The notes under the pieces are model-generated. The model was not told where the DNA came from and ran no database searches. It saw only the letters and a program-made list of their open reading frames with translations. Positions 45,535 through 56,846 of a stretch of 64,000 nucleotides of DNA are shown piece by piece. Origin of the DNA: Bactericera cockerelli (lineage: Eukaryota > Arthropoda > Insecta > Hemiptera > Triozidae); assembly GCA_024516035.1 (NCBI GenBank), contig CM044964.1, positions 6,947,086 through 7,011,085 on the forward strand. The letters are read 5' to 3'. The translations under genes were made by a program, and so were the position numbers. Each line of letters begins with the position of its first letter. The stretch's first letter is position 1.

Positions 45535-45640
45535 TAATTTTCATTGTGTACGAGCTAGGACTTAAGAAAATCTCCTGTTTTTCTTTTTTGTCCAGGAGTC
45601 CTGAAGTTTCAAGCACCAGCTACGCCTGACGGTGTTTTGT
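45535..45640 (+). repeat. Module K copy
   Basis: 'gtgtacgagctaggactta', pyrimidine tract, 'gtccaggagtcctgaag' and 'agcaccagctacgcctga'. Parallel to 52830-52935. Confidence 0.5.
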
Positions 45641-46470
45641 AGATGGTCCCAATGTGGTTTTTGGTCTTAATTTTCCTAATGTGCAAGCAATTTTGTACAG
45701 TGTAAAATATGGCTCATGGGTTTACCACCGACCACTAAGGCAATCGTTCCAGCAGGACCCCGTTTCCTAGATGTGGTTTAGATTCAGTGGTATGGTTCAG
45801 TTTTGTGGTTTCAGAAATTTATGTAGGTTATTGATGGTTTCAGAACATGAAATAGGTTATTGGTTATAGCTTGCTGTTGCACTTCCTAGATGCATACAGT
45901 TGTACAGTTCTTGGATAATAAGCGGTAAGTAAGTGGTTAGGTGAATGCACAAGATGTATAGTTCTCGTAAGAGATGTATAGTTCAAGTGCACAGGTAGTC
46001 AAATGGATAACGCGCTTTAATTATTAATTAACCAAATATGATAACTTTTTTTAACCATCACTAACCAAGTAAATAATGGTTATCGATAGTTTTATCTTAC
46101 AGAAATAGGTTATTGGTTACAAATTGCACTTCCCATAGATCCTGGGATCTCAGTAATAAGTGTGGTTCGTTATCACAATGGACTGTTAGGTGAAACTATG
46201 TTCTTAGATAACAGTAATGAGTGGCAAGTCCGTAAGGTGGTCACTTGGTCAGTTAAGTGGTTAACACGGTGGACTAGAAATATTACATTTATAGTTCCTG
46301 GACTAAAGAACGAGTGGTTATCAGTCGTGATGGTTGCTAACGAGTTGCAGAACTGCAACACCCCCAGATGAGAATTATATGACTTTTCATGTAATTCTTT
46401 CATGTAATGACTTTTCATATAATTCTAGCGCAGAATTATATGACTTTTCCATAACATTAATTTCCTAATA

Positions 46471-46622
46471 CCTTATTTTGCCTCTAATTCCGCCACTGGT
46501 CTAATTCCACCACGAACACCCAAGTATACAGAGCAGAAACATTCCTGCCCCGCTGGGGATCGAACCCAGGTCACCGTGCGTGCAATGCCAAGCGTGCTAA
46601 CTCACTCTGCCACGGTGACTAC
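46471..46622 (-). repeat. SINE-D head and body
   Basis: Minus-strand head GTCACCGTGGCAGAGTGAGT and B box GGTTCGATCCCCAG, then 'ctgctctgtatacttggg'. The 3' half is missing. Confidence 0.72.
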
Positions 46623-46795
46623 TACCTCTCACCACTACTACCTCTCACCACTACTACCTCTCACCGCTACTACCTCTCACCACTACTACCTCTCACCGCT
46701 ACTACCTCTCACCGCTACTACCTCTCACCGCTACTACCTCTCACCGCTACTACCTCTCACCAATACTACCACTCACCACTACTACCACTCACCAC
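46620..46795. repeat. 16-bp tandem repeat
   Basis: About eleven copies of 'ctactacctctcacca' (variants caccg, caata, accact). Starts exactly at the SINE-D head. Confidence 0.9.
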
Positions 46796-46899
46796 TTGGT
46801 TCCAAGGAAGCAAAGTGAACGTGTCAGGTATAGGTCCAAGGTTTCCACTTAGTTCCCAGGCAGTCATGAAATAATAAGGATTATAAATATGATACTGAT

Positions 46900-47250
46900 G
46901 GTATTGCAGTATCAGTATCAGTATAAACAGAAAAGTGAGAAGTTGTATTAGATGTACGTACATGTATACATTGTACATGCAGTACAGGAATATCAGAACA
47001 TACCTGGACAGCTGTTTCGATCTTATTTGCTCTCATCAGCAGGTAATAGTTCTTAATATTCGTGCCATCAACTAACCTCTCTATTTTAAACAGTATGAAG
47101 AGAAAAGTGAGAAGTTGTACATGAATATCAGAACATACCTGGACAGCTGTTTCGATCTTATTTGCTCTCATCAGCAGGTAATAGTTCTGACTATCCATGC
47201 CATCAACTAACCTCTCTATTTTAATCAGTGTAAACAGAAAAGTGAGAAGT
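46900..47250 (-). repeat. Family I dimer
   Basis: Two near-identical 135-bp units on the minus strand; the unit length is a multiple of three, so one frame reads through both (NYYLLMRANKIETAVQVCSD occurs twice). Flanked by 'cagaaaagtgagaagttg' on both sides. Confidence 0.75.
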
Positions 47251-47559
47251 GATACCTACTAATGATATTGTTAATAATAATAACACTCTTTAGTGGAAGG
47301 GAACCAACCAGTTAAAGGACCTACCTGTTTAACACAGAATTAAAGGGCTTGATTAGAACAAGAAGAATAATAAAAAAAAGTTACGGCATCATCATTCTCA
47401 TCCTCATTTTTTTAAACTTGTCCGATTGCCCTTTAAATGGTAACAACAAAATTGAGAAAGATATATAAAGATGGATACCGTTAGTGACTCATTAGTTAGG
47501 TACTTAGCTTTCAGATAATCCTTTCTTCCGTTACGTAACTCTGGAAGGTGATTTGGTTG

Positions 47560-47668
47560 CCTTGGTTACGGCTCAGTAGTTTGTAACCACATAATAATAA
47601 GACTCTGAGGGTAAGGTGGTAGAAAATGCTTTAAGCACCCGGTTACCTTCCACTAAAGAGTGTTTTTA
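47560..47668 (+). repeat. SINE-G 3' body
   Basis: 'gtttgtaaccacataataat' to 'ttccactaaagagtgttt'. Confidence 0.6.
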
Positions 47669-47694
47669 TTATTATCTATATAAAAAATAATATT

Positions 47695-47830
47695 ACTTTT
47701 TAGTGGAAGGTAACCACAAGGCGAGGTTAATGCTCAAAGCATTTTATACAACCTAACCCTCAGAGTCTTATTATTATGTGGTCAATTTTTTTCAAATAAA
47801 TGAGGAAAAATTCATGCATTGGGTGGGATT
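47695..47830 (-). repeat. SINE-G 3' body, inverted neighbour
   Basis: Opposite in orientation to the adjacent copy at 47560-47668, so the two could form a hairpin. Minus strand reads from the T-arm 'gttcgaatcccacccaatgc' to 'gtggttaccttccactaaaa'. Confidence 0.62.
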
Positions 47831-47849
47831 CGAACCAATGGATCCCTAC

Positions 47850-47930
47850 ATTAAAGCGAGTTTGAGTAATTGTGATGTCACAAATGTGACTGACACTAAT
47901 GAGATTAATTTTTTGGAACTTTTTATTTAT
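47850..47930 (+). repeat. SINE-A tail
   Basis: 'taaagcgagtttgagtaatt' to 'gactgacactaatgag'. Head absent. Confidence 0.5.
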
Positions 47931-47940
47931 GTGTCACCCA

Positions 47941-48190
47941 AAAAGTCACCGTGGCCGATTGAGTTAGCGCGCTAGGCATTGCACGCAAGGTGACCTGGGT
48001 TAGATCCCCAGTGGAGCAGGATATTTTCTGCTCTGTTCTTGGTTATTCCATTCATACCTCGTGAGGAAAAATGAGTAGCTGCTTTAATGTGAACAGCGAC
48101 CATCAGTGGCGGAATTATAGACACAAAAGATATTAGGATATTGAAACATAATTATAGAAAAGTCCTAATATAATTCTGCGCTACCCACTT
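47941..48190 (+). mobile_element. SINE-D copy
   Basis: GTCACCGTGGCCGATTGAGT head, 'ctgggttagatccccag', 'gaggaaaaatgagtagctgc', 'atcagtggcggaattatag' and 'gcgctacccacttaaaatt'. Confidence 0.75.
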
Positions 48191-48194
48191 AAAA

Positions 48195-48980
48195 TTGTGA
48201 TATAATAGCACGAAAAACACATTTATATTATTTATGTGTCACCTTGCATATTTTGAAGTTCGCAAACTATAGATATCGCAGTATCGCACACACATACATA
48301 TACAGGTATTACAGGTGCGGTTCTTTCTCTCTCGCTGGAATTAGCAACTGTTCGCTGTATTCGCAATTTATCAGCTTTCAGCGATAAGGTCACAATAGCC
48401 ATTGTTGCGAGGATTGCAAAAAAAAACAAAAACACAACACATGACCGCATAGAATTTGCAATACACTGCTGGTTCGGAATACAAAAGAGTTTGAATATAA
48501 TATAATTGTTCGTATTGTTATATTAGCGATTTAGCGAGCATATTTTATTATCCTAGCATTCCTATTATAGAAGTTAGATATCGATGGCCCCTATACATAA
48601 ATTAACTGTTGTTAGAAACAAGAGAGCGGTTTTTTGTTGTTTTTTTTATGTAGCGGTAATTTACGTATTTTTTTTTTTTTGAATAATTGCCAAAGTCTTT
48701 TGAATTATTATTTTAAGCTAAGTAGTAGAAAAAAAGGACTACAAAAAAAAGACTACAAGCTCGAATTTAATATAACTCTAGCCTCGTTTATCCGAGGCTC
48801 AACATATTATACTCAAAAGATCTGTATCGACCACCTCTATCTTTTTGCCCCCACTTCCTACCCCTACCTCAATTTTAAAATCACCCCCCCCCCCCCTAGG
48901 GTGGTTTATGTAAATTGAGAAGAATTTGCTGGGTCTCGTTAATCCGAGGTTCATCATTGTTAAATATAGTTAAACAGCAT
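48195..48980. other. No gene recognised
   Basis: AT-rich with poly-T and poly-C runs. 'cctcgtttatccgaggctc' at about 48782 and 'ctcgttaatccgaggttc' at about 48935 are short hairpin-like direct copies about 155 bp apart. Confidence 0.4.
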
Positions 48981-48983
48981 AGT

Positions 48984-49080
48984 TTTTTTTTTTAAGGTAA
49001 GTGTGCCCCGAAACAGCTTTCGCATTACTTCAGGGCACTTTACCTTTACTGCATCCATGCCATTCCGGAAACGGAAACAG
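48984..49080 (-). repeat. SINE-H 3' fragment
   Basis: Minus strand: 'ttccgtttccggaatggc', 'gtaatgcgaaagctgtttc', 'ggggcacacttacctt', then A-run. Head missing. Confidence 0.65.
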
Positions 49081-49273
49081 CATAGTATATTTCAATACAG
49101 CTCCTCTATCATCCCATCCAACCCCCAACCTTTCTTTAAAAAAAAGGATTTTTGTATGGCTTTCTCTTGCTATTCAACGAGGGAACGCCACATCAATTTT
49201 GGGTACTCTGCCCAGTGGAAAATCATTGGGAGATATTTTTTTGTATTGTTTTGCGTTGTCTCTGAAACAATAA

Positions 49274-49449
49274 TAATAATATCGCCTTATTTATACTGCC
49301 CGATTAAGACTATTAAAGTCCCATTATTCCAGCAGTAAGCCCAAGACATATTATTATGTGGTAAAAATCCCAAATGGGAGGATAACATGTCATGTCCCAG
49401 CTAGGTTTCGAACCCACGACCTCTGGAGTCTTTGGATTCACAGAGTGCC
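49274..49449 (-). repeat. SINE-C, head-truncated
   Basis: Minus strand from 'ggcactctgtgaatccaaag' through GTGGGTTCGAAACC to 'gggcagtataaataaggcg' and (ATT)n. Confidence 0.7.
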
Positions 49450-50132
49450 AATAAAACAAAATATATATAAAAACAAAATACATATGTAAATGTTTTGTGT
49501 TAACATAAGCCTGTTGGTGAGTGCTACTTGACGAGCGTACGCCTCCCGGCGAGCTTGATGCCAAGTGAATGCCGTTCTACTTATTTCAATACCCTTTTAT
49601 TGGTATTCTATCTCAAAACCAATATTGCAGTATTTTGGTGTACTTCATAATTCGTACAGCACAATGCAGCATAGTGATAGCCGGACATAGTCACACACGT
49701 GAGAAAAAAACGACCCGTATTTTTTTTCTGCACCTTCTCGAATCGATCCCTCGACCTTGACATGATCGCGAATCCAGTTATCTGGTTCCTACTGCACCAG
49801 TTCTCGAGATATGAGACCTGATCTACCAGTCTCCCGCTTGGCTATACTTATTAAAGTAGACCTTGGGTGAAGTTTATTTGACTCACCGAAGTCGTCAGAA
49901 TAAAATATTTATATGAAATTATGCTTGATTATAAATGTATAATGTGTTCTTCATGTAGGTACTTATGTGTTTGTAATTATGCTGGGTTTATTTGTGTTTC
50001 TTCGTGTAATTTTATTTATTTATTTATTATCTGTACTGGAACATCTATTTATATAACAATAATTATACTGGGTGGATTCAACGGAATAGATATAGTTTCT
50101 ATTGAACATCAAGTTTGAGAGGTATAATAATT

Positions 50133-50273
50133 ATAGCATGATCGATAAGACGGCGGACTTGTAATCAGGAGTTCAGTGGTTCAAGTCCCAAGTAAAACAT
50201 AGATTTAGTAAAGTGAGTTTGAGTAGTTGTGATATCACGATTGTGATCAACACAAATATGATAACTTTTTTTA
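50133..50273 (+). mobile_element. SINE-A, nearly complete
   Basis: 'tagcatgatcgataagacgg', 'cggacttgtaatcagga', GGTTCAAGTCCCAA, body and 'acacaaatatgataactttt'. The first few head bases are missing. Confidence 0.75.
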
Positions 50274-50287
50274 CTCTGTTTATCTGG

Positions 50288-50635
50288 CTCTTATTTACCT
50301 AAACTTTGATTCTTCTTGTTTCTTTTTGCATTTTCCCAAATTTTCTTAGGGTCGGCATTGTTCCACCTCATGTTTGAGGTTGGTTGGTTGTGACACTTTT
50401 TTATGGCTGGATGACCTTCCTAACGCCAACGATTCTATTTGATTTAACGTCCTGGATTAGGACGGGCGTTTCACCCTTCATTCGCTGGGAATCGTACCGG
50501 CTAGCCACATTAACCTCACCCAGCCTGGGTAGGGCCGGAAATGCCAGCCTCACGTGCTTGTAGAGTACAGAATTTTCTGTGAAAAAAGTCTGCTCCAACC
50601 GGGGATCGAACTCGGGATCTCTGGACTACGGGCAG
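50288..50635 (-). mobile_element. SINE-E, 5'-truncated
   Basis: Shares with 57554-57911 the tail ('gggtcggcattgttcc', 'ttttatggctggatgacct'), the core, and the head up to 'ggactacgggcagta', where it is cut. Confidence 0.78.
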
Positions 50636-50871
50636 TATTGAATTGACTTGGCTAATAAATACCTGCTATGCACTTGGACTTATAGCGTAGCAAGTTATAA
50701 ATAAGTAAAAAAGAAGTTACTATGCCAGAAATAAATTTTGCATTCAGGTACGTACATAAAGATCTTTTAGCTTATCACAAGTTATCATTAAAATAAATAA
50801 TTATGCCAGAAATGAAGTTCTGCATTTAAAATGATCTTTTAATGTCTGTTCCTAGTTGAAGGACAATAATA

Positions 50872-51128
50872 CAGGGTCTGCCAGCGTCAATGGCGCGTTG
50901 AATGCATCAGTTCTCGTTCTGCCGGTGAAGTTAAGCAACGTCCAGCGAGGTCAAGACCTGGATGGGTGACCATTCAAAGTCGAATCCTCGTGGTGAGCTT
51001 AATTTGAGTAGCTGGTTTGTGAATTTCGAGTGGAGCACAGCTGATGTTGTGGTTAGCGCAGATCTGTGAAATATCTATGGATTAAAATTACTCTCGGCGC
51101 GAACGACCAAAAAAAAAAAAAAAAAAAA
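50872..51128 (+). mobile_element. 5S rRNA-headed SINE
   Basis: The first ~110 bp align by eye to 5S rRNA: 'gcgttgaatgcatcagttct', then GAAGTTAAGCAACGTCCAGC (internal promoter box A) and TGGATGGGTGACC (box C). A ~120-bp unrelated body follows, ending 'cggcgcgaacgacc' and poly-A. This is the SINE3 layout. It is not a functional 5S gene, since the 3' part of 5S is replaced. Confidence 0.8.
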
Positions 51129-51129
51129 C

Positions 51130-51820
51130 TCCAGAAGAAGTTAAAGCACCAAAAAAAAAAAAAATACTCTTATAAAATATGATTAATTTTAATTTGAAAA
51201 CTTATACCTAGAAGGTGAAAAAACACAATAATCCTTGTATAATTAGGTGATCCACTTCAAAGATTTCAAAACCAAATTCAAAATACCTAATATCACTTGT
51301 GAGAATATTATCACAAATGTAATACGTGGCTCTCACAAGATAATATGCACAACCACTTGTATCAAAGAACTTGAAGGGAAGAAAAAGAAAGGATATAAAA
51401 TTATAAAAAAAATCTTGTATTCTGTGTCGTTTAGTCACCGTGTGGCACGAGTTGTAAAGTATTTTTAATAAATAATTTTACGTTCTCTTTCACATTCATA
51501 GAAATTCAATTATGAATCCAAATTTGGCAATATTTCATTGTGGAATAATACAAGCGCTATAAATTATTCGTGCGAATTTCACTTTCCAGTTCTATGCAAA
51601 CAACTTCGATGCCAAAACCTTTTGTTTCTGAAAAAAAAAAAAAAAATAGCAACCATGGAGTAAGATGATTTATTCATACAACTTTTAGCTTCAAACTATA
51701 CTCGGCTTCACGAAAAACGGAACATTTTATTCAAATATACATTTCACAATTCTGTTCCAAATAGTTTCACGATACAAAGATCACAATTTTGTAACTCGTT
51801 TGGTAGGTATGTAAAGTTAT
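51130..51820. other. No gene or repeat recognised
   Basis: AT-rich with A-runs at about 51156 and 51633. No dispersed family seen. Confidence 0.4.
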
Positions 51821-51821
51821 C

Positions 51822-51925
51822 ATAAAGAATTTTCTGTGCAAAAAGTCTGCTTCAACCGGGGATCGAACTCGGGATCTCTGGACTACGGGCAGTAGTCACA
51901 ACCGTGACGCCACAGAGGCTAGCGT
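51822..51925 (-). repeat. SINE-E head
   Basis: Minus strand: GCCTCTGTGGCGTCACGG, 'tgactactgcccgtagtcc', 'gagatcccgagttcgatcc' and 'gaagcagactttttgcac'. Confidence 0.7.
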
Positions 51926-51929
51926 AACG

Positions 51930-52635
51930 GTTTGTAATTGTGATGAACAGAAGTACGATACTTAAAACCTTTTTTTAATTAATACCTCTTTAAAGAAAAG
52001 AAAAATTCAAAAAAAAATATTATTTTTTTCATTACCGTTTCTTATTCCTACAAAGTTTTCATTATTCCATTTTTTATGATGCTGAGTGTACTTGTCTCGC
52101 AACTTGTTTCCAATTTATTTTCTATTGTGCGAACACAAATGAGCAACTTTTTGGCAAGTTGAGTAAAAATTAATTGAACTTTTCTTTCGCTTCTACCCGC
52201 AGCTCAACTTAAGTTTTTGCTTAGGCATAAATTTAGTAGTTGCGAAGAATATAAAGTCATTAAATTTAATAAATGTGCGGGTAGTTCTTACTAGAGGGTA
52301 ATATTAAGTTTTGCTAAAGCACAATTAAAGTTTATACAAGGAAGAAAGGGTCTTTTCGTTCTACGTAGAACTTAATTTTAATGAAAAGAGATGAATGTAA
52401 CACCCAGAGTCCTGGCCCCGATTTTTCATCAATAGAGATCACACTGATCACACACACTATCATATGGCGCGCTGTGATTGGTGAAAAGTGTCTGTAAAAA
52501 GAAGAAAAAAATCTTATATTTTGTTAATGTTGTAAATTGTAAATTGGTCCGTAAAATATAAATATGTACCGTAAATAGTCCGTAAATATGTACCGTAAAA
52601 TATACAATACCCAACGGTATTTATTATTATTATAT
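51930..52635. other. No gene or dispersed repeat recognised
   Basis: AT-rich. Short tandem 'ccgtaaatatgtaccgtaaa' at about 52550-52600. Nothing else supported. Confidence 0.4.
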
Positions 52636-52639
52636 TGAT

Positions 52640-52810
52640 TGGGTAGAATAGACTGCCATAGGCAATAACCCCGCCCTTTTGTTAGGACATATTATATTTA
52701 TTTGTTTAAATATATTTTTCTATTCTTTTTCCTTTTTACCTTTTTATTGTATATATTGTTTCCATTTTTTCATGGTTATAATAATTCCTTTTATTGTACA
52801 TGATTATGTC
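52640..52810 (+). repeat. Module F copy
   Basis: 'gattgggtagaatagactgc', 'caataaccccgccctttt' and 'gttaggacatattatat', then a T-rich tail. Directly followed by a module K copy at about 52825-52935 ('gtgtacgagctaggacttg', 'gcagttccgcagctcctta'). Confidence 0.6.
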
Positions 52811-53157
52811 TGAAATAGTGTAATGATTTTCATCGTGTACGAGCTAGGACTTGAGAAAATAATCTCTTTTTCTTTTTCGTCTGGGGGTGCTGCAGTTCCG
52901 CAGCTCCTTAGCACCAGCCGCGCCTGGAACCTATAGCTTACACAATTCGCGGCACTGATGGCTTTATCACAGACTCTCGTTAGGGCAAATTGAGTTCGGT
53001 GTTTGTCTTACAAACAAATGGCTCGTTTGCGGCACTGCCACAGTTGTGGAAGTGTACCAAAATAGAATTGGTATAGATAACTAGAGAGACCGTCTATAGA
53101 CTCTATAAATATCTATTTAGGAAAGTAGGCAAAATATCAGTCCATATGGTACAGAGT

Positions 53158-53218
53158 TGGGTGGAAGAGATTGCCAAAGGCAATAACCCCGCCCTTGAAT
53201 GAGGACATATTATGTAAA
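53158..53218 (+). repeat. Module F 5' fragment
   Basis: 'gggtggaagagattgccaaa' and 'caataaccccgcccttg', cut by the foldback element at 53225. Confidence 0.6.
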
Positions 53219-53224
53219 AATATA

Positions 53225-55222
53225 CAGGGTGTAACATACTAAATTTAAAATCTCTTAAGAGGTGGTAGTATAGATCATTTCCAACCATTAATGTTCTATA
53301 ACACTTTTGATTTAACTTGGTGGTTCTCGAGATATTATTTTTTTGAATTATTTTTACAAGTCCCCTGCCGCTCGACAAAGAATGGCATCTAACTCCATAA
53401 ATACAGTAGATGAAACAATAGATTTAACTTTTTCCATAAGATAACAATATTTCACTATTATTTAGACTAGATTTATTCTTAAAAAATGCACACGTACTGA
53501 AAAAAATCGGCAGCAGCGGAAAATTTATCGCGAACATGAAATCCACCTGAAACTTCAGCCGCCATTTTCTCAAAATACTGCCCACATAAAGTATTGGTTT
53601 CATTTATGTAAAAACTTGCTTGAAGTCTTATCTTTCAGAAAATATGACACACTTGATATAAAACTTTCATTTTTTATTGAAACCAAGAGAAATAAAAAAA
53701 AAGTCAGTCAGTACTACTAACTGTACCTACTAGGCTACCATCCTACTTTTACCTAGGGAAATAATTTTTTTCTTCAATTTGACAAATTATGGTTGTCATT
53801 TACTTTCCAACGGCCCAAAAAGTTAGCCTCAGTCGATTCAATGATAAGGCTGCGGACTCTTAACTTGGAGGTCACTGGTTCGAGTCTCAAGTATGGCAAA
53901 TATTTAGTAAGACGAGTTTGAGCTATTGTGACACCACGGTCGTGATTAATTGACCTTAATATTTTAGTATGTATGTATGGTTTTATTTGTGGTGAAGCAC
54001 AAGGCCTCTTCACATTTTTTGTGGGTAGCGCAGCATTACTAAGAGCCTCCTTTACTATTCGAATTATTATTCTATTACATTAATTTCTTTTTACTCTGGT
54101 AATGCCGCCACTGGTCGTTACTCATACAAGTAACTACTCATTTTCCTCACGAGGTATGAGTGGACCCCGAACATCCAAGTACAGAGCAGAAAAACTCCTG
54201 TCCCGCTGGGGATCGAACCCAGGTCACCATGTGTGCAACGCCTAGCACGCTAACTCACTCTGCCACTGTGACTACTAATTGACCTTAATATTTTAGTATT
54301 CCATGTGTTTTATTAAAATTCGGTACCTACTAATATAATAATTTGTACCTCTATGTACCAACCTATGAATGTTCAGTATTTACCGTACCACCTTTACCTG
54401 TGGGTGTTAACTATGTAGGTACATTGTTATGTTTCATTTCATTCAAACCATTTTATCATTGAGACCCTTTCCTCTTATGAACAAATGAACAATTACGATT
54501 AATATTGATTTCTGAAGCACCACAGCTAAAAGTATCATACATGGATACGTACATACTAATTTGCCACACTTGAGACTCGAACCAGTGACCTCCAAGTTAA
54601 GAGTCTACTGAGGCAAACTTTTGGGCCGTTGGAAAATAAATGGCAACCATAATTACATAATTTGTCAAATTGAAGAAAAAAATTAGTTCCCTAGGTAAAA
54701 GTAGGATGGTAGCCTAGTAGGTACAGTTAGTAGTACTGACTGACTTTTTTTTTATTTCTCTTGGTTTCAATAAAAAATGAAAGTTTTATATCAAGTGTGT
54801 CATATTTTCTGAAAGATAAGACTTCAAGCAAGTTTTTACATAAATGAAACCAATACTTTATGAGGGCAGTATTTTGAGAAAATGGCGGCTGAAGTTTCAG
54901 GTGGATTTCATGTTCGCGATAAATTTTCCGCTGCTGCCGATTTTTTTCAGTACGTGTGCATTTTTTAAGAATAAATCTAGTCTAAATAATAGTGAAATAT
55001 TGTTATCTTATGGAAAAAGTTGAATCTATTGCTTCATCTACTGTATTTACGGAGTTAGATGCCATTCTTTGTCGAGCGGCAGGGGACTTGTAAAAATAAT
55101 TCAAAAAAATAATATCTCGAGAACCACCAAGTTAAATCAAAAGTGTTATAGAACATTAATGGTTGGAAATGATCTATACTACCACCTCTTAAGAGATTTT
55201 ACATTTAGTCTGTTACACCCTG
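53225..55222. mobile_element. Long-TIR foldback element, copy 2
   Basis: Same structure, orientation and internal SINE as 38577-40560, with TATA at both borders (53221-53224, 55223-55226). 1998 bp. The copies differ by scattered substitutions and small indels. Short frames MSSGRGLVKIIQKNN... appear in each arm because the arm is duplicated; they are not genes. Confidence 0.86.
53990..54275 (-). mobile_element. SINE-D inside foldback copy 2
   Basis: Occupies the same position and orientation as the copy at 39345-39624, so it was present in the progenitor and copied with it. Confidence 0.8.
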
Positions 55223-55229
55223 TATATAT

Positions 55230-55545
55230 ATTTTTTTTTCTTTCTTTTTTTCTCTTTTTACTTCTCTAATATTGTAGATTAATTTGTAATTATTTTTTCC
55301 GGGGTTAAGTGGCAGAGAATGCCTAAGGCATTAACTTTGCCCCGGATTTCAAAACAATTGTAATTAAAAAATAGTATTGATCTTCATTTTTTTTTTTGTA
55401 CATACTTCTAAGTTTTTTAAATTTATTGTTATTAATTTTTTGTTGATGATTGTTTTGTAAAAAAATAAAGTGTAAATAAATAATATGTTCAATTAATTAA
55501 TGATCCACTCTGTATTATGAAATAATAATAATACAGAGTGGATCA
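55230..55545. other. AT-rich, weak repeat content
   Basis: 'gggttaagtggcagagaatg' and 'aaggcattaactttgcccc' near 55302-55342 may be a diverged SINE-G 3' body. Otherwise T-rich sequence. Short inverted copies of 'gatccactctgtattat' lie at 55502 and 55530. Confidence 0.4.
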
Positions 55546-55549
55546 GAAT

Positions 55550-55628
55550 TTTCATTGAATTTTCTGTTCAAAGGGTCTGCCTGAACCAGGAATCGAACTC
55601 AGGATCTCTGCACTACGAGCAGTAGTCA
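55550..55628 (-). repeat. SINE-E head fragment
   Basis: 'gtctgcctgaaccaggaatc', 'actcaggatctctgcacta' and 'cgagcagtagtcata'. Confidence 0.6.
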
Positions 55629-55631
55629 TAA

Positions 55632-55795
55632 CCAACCTCAGTAGCTTGATCGATAAGATAAAGCGGCGGACTTGTAAACTAGAGGTCAGTTGTTCAGGTC
55701 CCGGTTTCAGAGTTGATTAGGTAAAGCTGGTTTGAGTAGTTGGAATATGACGAAAGTGATTCACATAGATAATTATGATAACTAACTTTTTTTAA
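55632..55795 (+). mobile_element. SINE-A copy
   Basis: 'accaacctcagtagcttgat', a 5-bp internal duplication (gataagataaagcgg), 'cggacttgtaaactagagg', 'gttcaggtcccggtttcag', and the body to 'attatgataactaac'. Confidence 0.78.
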
Positions 55796-55984
55796 CATTA
55801 CTATGCCTAGTACAAGTGAGGCAACTAATTGATCTAGATATCAGGACTGACAGGTGACGTCATTGTATGACAATACTTTTATACAGAACTCGACATGACT
55901 CATATTTATGTTATGTAGATACATAAGTACATGAATATGCACCTGATGTACATATAGCTGTATATGTAAATAACATAAAAATGT

Positions 55985-56155
55985 GCAGTGGTATAGTCAA
56001 GTAGTTAACGCGCTGGTGTGTCAATACAGGTAGCGGGATCCGTTGGTCGAATCCCACCTAGTGCAAGAATTTTTCTTCATTAATTTGAGTTTGTAACCAC
56101 ATAATAATAAGACTCTGAGGGTTAGGTGGTAGAAAATGCTTTGAGAGTATTATGT
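55985..56155 (+). mobile_element. SINE-G copy
   Basis: Head GCAGTGGTATAGTCAAGTAG (A box), 'gatccgttggtcgaatcccac' shortened by one base at the B box, 'gtttgtaaccacataataat' and 'gttaggtggtagaaaatgc'. The acceptor-like end (GTGC) pairs with the 5' end. Confidence 0.75.
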
Positions 56156-56189
56156 TTAGGTACATACTTACCCCCAAAAAACCCCAAGA

Positions 56190-56650
56190 CGTGTAAAAAT
56201 AGTCTTCAAGTGATATCAAAAACGTCAATTTTCTATAATTGAACGAATTCAATGAAAATAATAGCCTCACAACCACATGCACCCTTGAGCAAACTTCGAT
56301 TTGGTATTTTGAGAATCTAACTAAAAAAATAGCCACACAACAAAACAATACTCTTGAAAGAACAATGTTGTAGAATTTATAGAACCACGTCCTTGACTAC
56401 TGCACACTGTTTTGTTCTAAAATTTATGTGTAGTAATTTGGAAAGAAAGCAGTTTGCAGTAGTCAAGGACGTGGTTCTGTAACTATACAACAATTTTCTT
56501 TCAAGAGTATTGTGTAGTTGTGTGGCTATTTTTTGTTGTTAGATTCTCAAAATACCAAATCAAAGTTTTCTCAACGGTATTGTTGTGAGGCTATAATTTT
56601 TAATTGAATTTCTTCAAACATAGAAAATTGACGTTTTTGATATCAGTTCT
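56190..56650. mobile_element. Foldback hairpin MITE
   Basis: Arms of about 200 bp are inverted around a ~45-bp loop: 'gatatcaaaaacgtcaattt' (about 56212) pairs with 'aaattgacgtttttgatatc' (about 56626), and 'aaccacgtccttgactactg' (about 56382) with its complement near 56455. Transcripts would form a long hairpin. Target duplication not identified. Confidence 0.82.
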
Positions 56651-56739
56651 TTTTAATCATTTCAACACTTGACGATTATTTTTACAGGAAGAGCGTTTTG
56701 GGGGATATCATTACTTTTTGATTTAATTGATTTTCCTTT

Positions 56740-56846
56740 GGTGTAAAGAGCCCTGAAGTAAGAATTTTCTGCTCCGGCCGGTATTCGAACCAGCAACCTC
56801 CGGGTCAGTAACCAATACTCTTGACCACTGAGCCACGGAGATCGGC
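56740..56846 (-). repeat. SINE-H head and body start
   Basis: Minus strand: GCCGATCTCCGTGGCTCAGT, 'gttactgacccggaggttgc', GGTTCGAATACCGG, 'agcagaaaattcttac'. Confidence 0.72.

Noticed and set aside
46576..46818. Frame MRAMPSVLTHSATVTTTSHHYYLSPL...
   Set aside because: Starts in a SINE-D head and runs through the 16-bp array; no gene.
50872..50990. Functional 5S rRNA gene
   Set aside because: Only the first part resembles 5S; the 3' part is replaced by a repeated body and poly-A.
53103..55269. MSSGRGLVKIIQKNNISRTTK... proteins on both strands
   Set aside because: The same frame appears twice because it lies in the inverted arms of the foldback element; no family resemblance and no splice signals.
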